Positions 1 through 4,949 of a stretch of 7,773 bases of DNA are shown here, piece after piece. The DNA lies in contig JAIFMA010000161.1 of NCBI GenBank assembly GCA_020048795.1, positions 1 through 7,773 on the forward strand. The letters run 5' to 3'. The stretch comes from Rhodoferax sp. (GTDB lineage Bacteria > Pseudomonadota > Gammaproteobacteria > Burkholderiales > Burkholderiaceae_C). The translations under genes and the position numbers were made by a program. Position 1 is the stretch's first letter; every line of letters starts with the position of its first letter. The notes beneath the pieces are model-generated. The model had not been told where the DNA came from and did no database searches. It worked only from the letters and a program-made list of their open reading frames with translations.

Positions 1-58
1 AATTGGGAATTACGAAAACGCCAGTCAACTTGCCCTCAGTGAACCCAGTTGAGAACAT
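1..58 (-). CDS. Possible start of an unidentified protein, truncated by the window edge
   Basis: On the minus strand an ATG at 58-56 opens a reading frame that continues to the window edge and gives MFSTGFTEGKLTGVFVIPN. An AGGA sequence lies 7 nt upstream of the ATG, which is good ribosome-binding spacing. An in-frame TAG four codons upstream means this ATG is the only likely start. It would be the next gene after the chemoreceptor, in the same direction. I do not recognise the peptide, and nineteen codons cannot establish coding. One arm of the inverted repeat at 32-46 falls inside these codons, so the ORF could instead be a by-product of a structured intergenic sequence. Confidence 0.25.
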   Translation of the reverse strand, partial: MFSTGFTEGKLTGVFVIPN

Positions 59-116
59 CGCAAAATCCTAGAGATCAGGTTGTCTGAGCCTTGGTGCTGG
101 GGTTCATACTGAGGGC
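32..116. repeat. Long imperfect inverted repeat (15 bp arms, 2-nt bulge)
   Basis: Positions 32-46 (GCCCTCAGTGAACCC) pair fully with 100-116 except for a two-base TA bulge at 107-108. This gives 15 Watson-Crick pairs around a 53-nt interior. Neither arm is followed by a T-run on either strand, so it does not look like an ordinary intrinsic terminator. Seen in sequence: the pairing. Inferred: it may fold as an RNA or single-stranded DNA hairpin, as in REP-like elements, mobile-element ends or mRNA leaders. On the minus strand one arm precedes, and the other lies inside, the possible ORF at 1-58. Confidence 0.6.
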
Positions 117-118
117 CT

Positions 119-180
119 CACGATTTATTGCAGAATCACCCTATCGGAATTAAAGGGGTGAAGGCGCAGCTTAAATCGTG
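119..180. repeat. Second inverted repeat (9 bp arms) with nested hairpin
   Basis: CACGATTTA at 119-127 is the exact reverse complement of 172-180. Inside it, TCACCC at 136-141 pairs with GGGTGA at 156-161. The element begins three bases after the end of the first inverted repeat, so the two form a tandem structured block downstream of the chemoreceptor stop codon. The right arm can alternatively pair with GATTTA at 203-208. No T-run follows on either strand. Confidence 0.45.
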
Positions 181-239
181 TCAGCCAGCCCAATGGCGGG
201 GTGATTTACTCCACGTAGCGGCTTCGTCCAACCAAGGCT

Positions 240-2756
240 TCAATAGGGACGAAAGTTTGAGCCTTTGGGCGTTGAATTTGCAGCAAGTCGGGGCGCTGCT
301 GGTCGACGTTCGACAGCCGGAGTCTCGTGGCGGCTGCGCAGCTTTGGCGCATCTTTCCCGGTATTGAAGAAAGCAATCGACTGCTGCAACTGCTCAGCCT
401 GAGCTGAAAGTTCTTCGCTGGTGGCTGCCAGCTCTTCTGAAGCGGACGCATTCTGTTGCGTGGCTTTTGACAGTTGCCCCATGGCCCCACCAATTTTCAC
501 CACAGATTCACTTTGCTCGTTGCTGGACGCGGCAATCTCCTGCACCAGTTCGCTGGTCTTCTGGATACTGGGCACGATTTCATCGAGCAGCGCACCAGCG
601 CGCTCAGATGTGGCTACGCTGTTGCCCGCCAACTCACCAATTTCCTTGGCCGCCGCCTGACTGCGTTCAGCCAGTTTTCGCACTTCAGCGGCAACTACCG
701 CAAACCCCTTGCCGTGTTCCCCGGCGCGGGCGGCTTCAATGGCGGCATTCAGCGCCAGCAGATTGGTCTGGTAGGCGATGTCATCGACGATGCCGATCTT
801 GGCCGCAATCTGCTTCATCGCGGTGACTGTTTGAGCCACAGCCTGGCCACCTTCAGCCGCTTCGGTGCTGGTTTTGGTCGCCATGCCATCGGTGACCTTG
901 GCGTTATCGCTGTTTTGGTTAATCGATGCCGACATGGCATCAATCGAAGCTGTGGTTTGTTCCACGTTCGCGGCTTGTTGACTGGCCGCCTGTGACAAGG
1001 ATTGCGCGGTGGCGCTGACCTGGTTGGCAGCACCCGTCAAGGCATCTGCCGCAGCATGAACTTCCCCAATAACCCGCGTCAGGTTCTCGGCGGTCAGGTT
1101 GACATTGTCTTTGACCTTGCCAAACAAGCCATCATAGTTATGCACCATGCGTTTGGTCAGGTCGCCTTCAGCAAAGGCTGCCAGCACGTTGGACACATCG
1201 GTCAAACCGTGTTCGCTGGTCTGGAGCAGTTCGTTCATGCTGCTCGATAGATTGGCAAAGAAGCCTTGCTTGCCGTCCATATTTGCACGGCGACCAAAGT
1301 CTCCGGCGGCGGCGGATTTGACAATGTCGGCTATTTCCTGCTCGACACCCACTTCAGCGGTTCGGTCATGCCATTCCACCACGGTTCCAACCCTGGCACC
1401 TTGCGCATCCATGATCGGGTTGGCAGTGAATCCGAAATAGAGCTGCCCCACTTGTATTTGCGCTTTGTGCGTCGTTCGCAGGGCCGCGAGCATGCTGCGC
1501 TGATGCGCCGGGTTCTTGTGAAACAGGTCGATGCTCTGGCCGATGAGCTTGTCTGCCTCAAACCCGGGCAAGGTCTTGCGCAGCTCGGCCTCGTTGCGCT
1601 GCATCATGGCTGCAACTGTTTCGTTCATGTAAACAATGAAATGGTCGGCGTTGGCGATCATCACATTGGTGGTGCATTTGTCCAGCGCATTGCGAATGCG
1701 CAGATTGCTATGTGCAGCGGTTGCCGCTTGTTGAAGCGTTTTCTGAACCGTGTCGATGGATGCGTTGATGCGGGCTTTTTGCCCCGGCAGGCGTTTCAGG
1801 CTGGCTTCAAGCTGGCCTTCGGAGTAGCTTGTCACCACGCCCACGATGTCCATGGTTTCAGCCACATGGGACTGCACCAGCTTGTTGACCGCCTCGGTCA
1901 TCGACAGATACGACCCTTTCAGGTGCTGCGTTGGGATCACATAGTCCAGCATGCCGGCATCGTGCTGACGTGCCATTTCGTGCTGTGAAGCCTCAAAACC
2001 AATCAACGTCTGTTGCATATGTTGTAGCGCCGTCAGCAACTGGCCGATTTCATCCATCACCTTGACTTCAACATGGCTGTTGAAGTCGCCGGCCTCCACT
2101 GCCTTGGCGGTTGCTACGGCAACGTTAAGCGGTCGGGTAATGGTGCGGATTAACCAGATGGTGGCGACCGCACTGGCTCCCAGCGCCACTAGCAAAAAAG
2201 CCAAACTCAAGACAAACTTGCTGCGGGTAGCGGCCATGGTCTCCTGCTGCACCACTGATACGGAAGCCGCTTTGGCCTTCATGGCCTCCAGGAGGACGGT
2301 GCGCAGCTTGCGCCAGGCGGGTGTTTCCTCCTTGTTCAGCAGGGCAATCGCTTGCGCTTGATCGGTTTGTGCCAACAATTTCACTTTGTCCTGAATTTTT
2401 TCCAACTGTGCTTGCAGCGGCACGACGGTATCTGCCAGAGTCTGGTTGGACGGGTCCTCTTGACCGAGTTGCTGTAGCTTACCGACCTGCCCTCTGAACT
2501 GGGTCAAAGCCGTTTGCATGTTGTCACTGGCGGTCTTGTTCTGCGGGTCAAGAATAATGTTGCGCAAGGCTTGCTCCATTTGCAAACCCTGGCTGTAGAG
2601 GTCATTGACAGCCTGGTTGGCTGCAACATCCATGTTGATGAACGATTGCAGTCGGGTTTCAGTGGTTTTCATGCCAAACAGCGCGGCAGAGGTGGCAATG
2701 GCCATCAAACAGAGTGTGCCGCTGAGCGTTAACGCAATTTTGGTTTTAATGTTCAT
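240..2756 (-). CDS. Methyl-accepting chemotaxis protein with periplasmic sensor, HAMP array and PAS domain
   Basis: An 838-residue inner-membrane chemoreceptor that should control CheA/CheW. TM1 is about 7-28, a helical periplasmic sensor (four-helix-bundle type inferred) about 31-179, and TM2 about 180-203. HAMP1 follows (about 204-254, with P209 and DEIG 235-238), then two more HAMP-like units to about 348. A PAS domain spans about 352-466, two further HAMP-like units reach about 563, and the signalling domain covers about 564-797. The hairpin tip YQTNLLALNAAIEAARAGE lies at 662-680, with methylation-type Glu/Gln stretches near 593-600 and 771-783. This 3-HAMP, PAS, 2-HAMP order is that of Pseudomonas Aer2. 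H413 and W462 match its heme-PAS positions, so oxygen or another gas is a plausible ligand; the periplasmic ligand is unknown. The ATG at 2756 was chosen because TM1 follows at once and a likely promoter lies just upstream. A GTG at 2816 would add 20 residues. Neither start has a clear ribosome binding site. The tail ends NFRPY, without a WxxF CheR tether. Confidence 0.95.
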   Translation of the reverse strand: MNIKTKIALTLSGTLCLMAIATSAALFGMKTTETRLQSFINMDVAANQAVNDLYSQGLQMEQALRNIILDPQNKTASDNMQTALTQFRGQVGKLQQLGQEDPSNQTLADTVVPLQAQLEKIQDKVKLLAQTDQAQAIALLNKEETPAWRKLRTVLLEAMKAKAASVSVVQQETMAATRSKFVLSLAFLLVALGASAVATIWLIRTITRPLNVAVATAKAVEAGDFNSHVEVKVMDEIGQLLTALQHMQQTLIGFEASQHEMARQHDAGMLDYVIPTQHLKGSYLSMTEAVNKLVQSHVAETMDIVGVVTSYSEGQLEASLKRLPGQKARINASIDTVQKTLQQAATAAHSNLRIRNALDKCTTNVMIANADHFIVYMNETVAAMMQRNEAELRKTLPGFEADKLIGQSIDLFHKNPAHQRSMLAALRTTHKAQIQVGQLYFGFTANPIMDAQGARVGTVVEWHDRTAEVGVEQEIADIVKSAAAGDFGRRANMDGKQGFFANLSSSMNELLQTSEHGLTDVSNVLAAFAEGDLTKRMVHNYDGLFGKVKDNVNLTAENLTRVIGEVHAAADALTGAANQVSATAQSLSQAASQQAANVEQTTASIDAMSASINQNSDNAKVTDGMATKTSTEAAEGGQAVAQTVTAMKQIAAKIGIVDDIAYQTNLLALNAAIEAARAGEHGKGFAVVAAEVRKLAERSQAAAKEIGELAGNSVATSERAGALLDEIVPSIQKTSELVQEIAASSNEQSESVVKIGGAMGQLSKATQQNASASEELAATSEELSAQAEQLQQSIAFFNTGKDAPKLRSRHETPAVERRPAAPRLAANSTPKGSNFRPY

Positions 2757-2818
2757 GGGTGCTGCGAATTTTGCCAATATGAAATAGCCAATGACCTGAC
2801 CATGGCGTTTTCTCACAC

Positions 2819-2848
2819 ATTTGATGTGGAGTTCTTGATTTGTGTCAA
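2819..2848 (-). promoter_or_regulatory. Candidate sigma-70 promoter for the chemoreceptor gene
   Basis: Reading the minus strand, a perfect TTGACA (2848-2843) is followed after 18 nt by TCAAAT (2824-2819), which matches 4 of 6 positions of TATAAT. Transcription would start near 2812, leaving a leader of about 56 nt before the ATG at 2756. The GTG at 2816 would then lie upstream of the transcript start. I did not see a flagellar sigma-28 type promoter here. This rests on motif matching alone. Confidence 0.4.
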
Positions 2849-2873
2849 TGCCATCTGGAACTCCTCGCGAGTT
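2828..2873. promoter_or_regulatory. Dyad overlapping the chemoreceptor promoter, possible operator
   Basis: GGAGTTC at 2828-2834 is the exact reverse complement of GAACTCC at 2858-2864, and the two flank the TTGACA at 2843-2848. A third related copy, GAGTT at 2869-2873, pairs with AACTC at 2859-2863 across the palindrome CTCGCGAG (2864-2871). Sites flanking a -35 box suit a repressor or activator, but no specific regulator can be named. Confidence 0.35.
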
Positions 2874-3032
2874 TATTGAATAATGGCACAGATGACATCA
2901 AAAGGGCGGCGTTGAAGCTACCACTTGACCATCATCAGCTAGCCCAAGCGCCCACAATACTGCGAGTTTTCCCTACCCATGGCAACGCAACAACACTGCA
3001 CAGGTGCTTGCCCTTCAGGTGCAAATGTCGCC

Positions 3033-3093
3033 CAAATTGCTATATTTAAAATAGCTTATCACGCTTATTTTAAAAGGGCTAGCGGCCTATTTG
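3033..3093. repeat. Candidate dispersed intergenic repeat of the Comamonadaceae type
   Basis: The element starts CAAATTGCTAT and ends GGCCTATTTG, so its ends CAAAT and ATTTG are inverted. Inside are a hairpin GCTAT (3039-3043) / ATAGC (3051-3055) and a degenerate second half (CGCTTATT near 3062, AAGGGCTAGC near 3074-3083). From memory this matches a common intergenic repeat of Rhodoferax, Acidovorax and Polaromonas relatives, in which AAATTGCTAT, ATAGCT, CGCTTATT, AAGCGCTA and GGCC occur in this order. It carries no gene. It appears decayed, because the second stem no longer pairs well. Confidence 0.5.
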
Positions 3094-3404
3094 TTACAAA
3101 GAACTTTGGTAATAACAGGCCGTTTGCAAGTTTCCAGATTGCTTTGCCTACGTGTCACCATCGGGTGCTGGCAAGGGTTTTTGGGGCTGGGTTCCGTCAA
3201 CTAGAATTATTGCCTGTCAAAGGCTCTGAAAAGGGTGACATTTTTGGATTTGGCGCTATTTTGGGCAGTATTCCTTGATCTCTAAGCTTGAAAACAGGGC
3301 ATTCATGGAGGTTGTAGCGTGGAAGATGAGTCTGTTATGGGCACTCTTCAATGATAATGAAATCAACAGCCTGCAAAAGTTGTTCAGCACGGGTGCCTGC
3401 GGCT

Positions 3405-3719
3405 TCATGCCTGTTTATCCGGCCGGCGCACTTTCAGTCGAATGGATTTCACTTCAAGTTTCTCGACCCGGAGTTGTGCCTCGAAAGCCGGTAGCAGTTG
3501 ACGTATTTTCGCTGCTGTGGTGGCATTGGCCAGCAGCAGGCACCAAACGCCCTCGTCAAGAGGGCCGCTCTGCACGCTTGACTCAAGTGCGGGCGGGATC
3601 AGTGGCCTGATGGCCTGTAGTCGGTCCTGTGACTCTTTTTGTATGGCCATCAGTTTTGCCAGATTTGGATTGTTCTGGCTCGCCTGCAACAGGGTCAATG
3701 ATGTGTGGTAGGGGCTCAT
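3405..3719 (-). CDS. DUF721 / DciA-family protein
   Basis: A 104-residue soluble, cytoplasmic protein. DciA proteins (Pfam DUF721) help load the replicative DNA helicase DnaB; this role is taken from the family and was not shown for this short betaproteobacterial form. Supporting features are the central run LIPPALESSVQSG (40-52), a Trp-Cys strand start at 59-60, the helix AAKIRQLLPAFEAQL (69-83) and the closing strand VKSIRLKV (90-97). These resemble DUF721 proteins encoded beside secA in Comamonadaceae. The ATG at 3719 is preferred. The frame stays open to 3755, but the 12 added residues (MMINCICYFPKR) are not family-like and would overlap the divergent peptidase gene. No strong ribosome binding site is visible. 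The gene diverges from the M23 gene with 19 bases between start codons, so the two promoters must lie within each other's 5' regions. Confidence 0.85.
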   Translation of the reverse strand: MSPYHTSLTLLQASQNNPNLAKLMAIQKESQDRLQAIRPLIPPALESSVQSGPLDEGVWCLLLANATTAAKIRQLLPAFEAQLRVEKLEVKSIRLKVRRPDKQA

Positions 3720-3726
3720 GCGTTTT

Positions 3727-3732
3727 GGAAAG
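3727..3732 (+). promoter_or_regulatory. Ribosome binding site of the M23 peptidase gene
   Basis: GGAAAG sits 6 nt before the ATG at 3739. It fixes the start of the peptidase and lies inside the 19-nt spacer between the two divergent start codons. Confidence 0.6.
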
Positions 3733-3738
3733 TAACAA

Positions 3739-4725
3739 ATGCAATTGATCATCACTGATGCCTGGCTGGCCAGGTCGCGGGCACTTCATCTCACGGGTGT
3801 GCAAATGGTGGTGGTGTTTGTGCTGTCTTCACTGGTCCTGATGTTATCTGCCTTGGGCTTGTACCACTGGGTGTTTCTGAAGGGTGCGCGTGAAGGCTGG
3901 CCGATTATCGGGTCTTTGGTCCGGTTAGTGACCAAAGACCAGTTTGATCAGCGTGACCGTTATTTGCGGGAAAACCTTGATGTGATGGCGCGCCAACTGG
4001 GTGAGCTCCAAGCTAAGTTGACCCAGTTGGAATCGTTGGGCGAGCGGGTATCCGGGTTGGCAGGTGTTAACGCGACACAAGTCAGCAGAATGCCGGGCCA
4101 GGGTGGCGTTCAAATTGGCAATCATGCGCTGAGCCTGGAGGAGATCAAGACGGCCATGGATGACCTCGAGGCTCTGACGCACCAGAAAACTGACTTGCTG
4201 ACCGTACTGGAATCCCGTCTGTTTGAACGAAAGATGGAAACCATGATGATCCCCACGCAGCGGCCGGTGCTCCAAGGGGACATCGGGTCGGCGTTTGGCT
4301 GGCGTCTGGATCCACTCAGCGGACGTTCGGCCCTGCATACCGGGCTAGATTTTCCGGCAGCGGTGGGTACTTCCATTTTTGCTGCTGCAGGTGGGGTGGT
4401 GGTGACCCAGGAATACCATCCAGAATACGGATTCGTGGTCGAAATTGATCATGGCAATGACCTGATGACCCGTTACGCCCATGCTTCCAAAGTTGTGATC
4501 AAAAAAGGTGACCTGATCAGGCGGGGTCAGAAAGTCGCAGAAGTTGGCACCAGCGGCCGCTCGACTGGCTCACATCTTCATTTTGAGGTTCTGGTTCAGG
4601 GAATCCCGCAAGACCCGCAAAAGTTCTTGCAGGCGGGCCAGCAGTCGAGCGGATCGCCGTTGGCATCGCTAGAGCGAAGTGCCATGAACCGCGGGTCAGT
4701 GGCCGCTACACCTGCTGTCAAGTGA
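3739..4725 (+). CDS. Membrane-anchored M23 family metallopeptidase (LytM-type)
   Basis: A 328-residue protein expected to cut peptidoglycan cross-bridge or stem peptides in the periplasm. A short cytoplasmic N-terminus is followed by one membrane segment (about 21-45), with no signal-peptidase site seen. Next come helical, probably coiled-coil stretches (about 67-108 and 131-165), then the LytM/M23 domain (about 178-297). Catalytic residues appear intact: zinc ligands H200 and D204 in HTGLD and H281 in HLHFEV, plus H248 (YAH) and H279. It is therefore likely an active enzyme rather than a degenerate amidase activator of the EnvC/NlpD kind. The coiled coil could mediate partner binding. The start is supported by GGAAAG 6 nt upstream. 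It diverges from the DciA-like gene and is followed, 169 nt later, by secA on the same strand. Peptide substrate and partners cannot be read from the sequence. Confidence 0.93.
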   Translation: MQLIITDAWLARSRALHLTGVQMVVVFVLSSLVLMLSALGLYHWVFLKGAREGWPIIGSLVRLVTKDQFDQRDRYLRENLDVMARQLGELQAKLTQLESLGERVSGLAGVNATQVSRMPGQGGVQIGNHALSLEEIKTAMDDLEALTHQKTDLLTVLESRLFERKMETMMIPTQRPVLQGDIGSAFGWRLDPLSGRSALHTGLDFPAAVGTSIFAAAGGVVVTQEYHPEYGFVVEIDHGNDLMTRYAHASKVVIKKGDLIRRGQKVAEVGTSGRSTGSHLHFEVLVQGIPQDPQKFLQAGQQSSGSPLASLERSAMNRGSVAATPAVK

Positions 4726-4744
4726 TGGCTTTATTTGGCTTTCT

Positions 4745-4790
4745 GCGCAAAGCTAAAATTGCGCCAAGTGGCTCGCGCGGCTGATGCGCG
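4745..4790 (+). other. Two tandem hairpins between the peptidase gene and secA
   Basis: The first hairpin is GCGCAA (4745-4750) with TTGCGC (4759-4764), 6 bp around an 8-nt loop. The second is CGCGC (4774-4778) with GCGCG (4786-4790), 5 bp around a 7-nt loop. Only a TTTT at 4803-4806 follows, 12 nt away, so intrinsic termination is doubtful. They could be the 3' end of the peptidase transcript or part of a structured secA leader. Confidence 0.35.
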
Positions 4791-4850
4791 CCGAAACTTG
4801 AGTTTTCATCCCTTATCCCCATTTCAGTTAGATTGTAAAAAAGGATTGCG

Positions 4851-4949
4851 ATGCAGCTTGGCCGTGAATGGCTCATACTGCACGCCCTGCATTCATGGCC
4901 ACGAACTTCCTCACCAAAATTTTCGGCAGTCGCAATGACCGCCTGCTAA
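4851..4949 (+). CDS. Possible 32-codon leader ORF overlapping the secA start
   Basis: An ATG at 4851 follows AAGGA (4841-4845) with a 5-nt spacer. This is a better ribosome binding site than any at secA itself. The frame runs 32 codons to TAA at 4947-4949, 55 nt inside secA and in another frame. The peptide starts MQLGREWLILHALHSW and is mildly hydrophobic in its first half. It has neither a classic signal peptide nor the SecM arrest pattern (FxxxxWIxxxxGIRAGP). In E. coli a leader gene upstream of secA couples secA translation to export. Position and ribosome binding site suggest something comparable here, but this is inference and chance occurrence is possible. Confidence 0.25.
   Translation: MQLGREWLILHALHSWPRTSSPKFSAVAMTAC

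Larger units (their letters stand above)
2757..3404. other. 648-nt intergenic gap between the chemoreceptor and the DciA-like gene
   Basis: Both flanking genes run on the minus strand, so this gap holds the 3' side of the DciA-like gene and the 5' side of the chemoreceptor gene. It contains the candidate promoter and dyad (2819-2873), a perfect TTATTGAATAA dyad at 2873-2883, and the dispersed-repeat candidate at 3033-3093. Between 3094 and 3404 I see no convincing gene, RNA or terminator. Open frames across it on the plus strand start with TTG or a poorly supported ATG, run through the repeat or antisense to the DciA-like gene, and resemble nothing I recognise. Confidence 0.6.

Noticed and set aside
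1..239. Integron attC site, riboswitch or CRISPR as an explanation for the left-edge hairpins
   Set aside because: There is no GTTRRRY/RYYYAAC pair, no conserved core of a riboswitch class I know, and no regularly spaced direct repeats.
1266..1988. A 240-codon open frame on the plus strand opposite the chemoreceptor
   Set aside because: It is antisense to the PAS and HAMP region of a clear gene, has no recognisable domain, and lacks a ribosome binding site.
2757..2816. GTG start at 2816 adding 20 residues to the chemoreceptor
   Set aside because: The extension (MRKRHGQVIGYFILAKFAAP) has no ribosome binding site and would lie at or upstream of the predicted transcript start. MNIKTKIALTLSG followed by TM1 is typical of the family.
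2979..3278. A 99-codon plus-strand frame in the intergenic gap
   Set aside because: It runs straight through the dispersed-repeat candidate and has no recognisable features or good ribosome binding site.
3275..3610. Plus-strand frame containing MSLLWALFNDNEINSLQKLF
   Set aside because: The peptide looks protein-like at first, but the frame starts with TTG, has no family match, and continues antisense through most of the DciA-like gene.
4798..4834. secA promoter with TTGAGT (4798) and a TTAGAT/TAGATT box (4828-4834)
   Set aside because: Spacing is too long for a sigma-70 promoter and the -10 match is poor. It cannot be supported from sequence alone.
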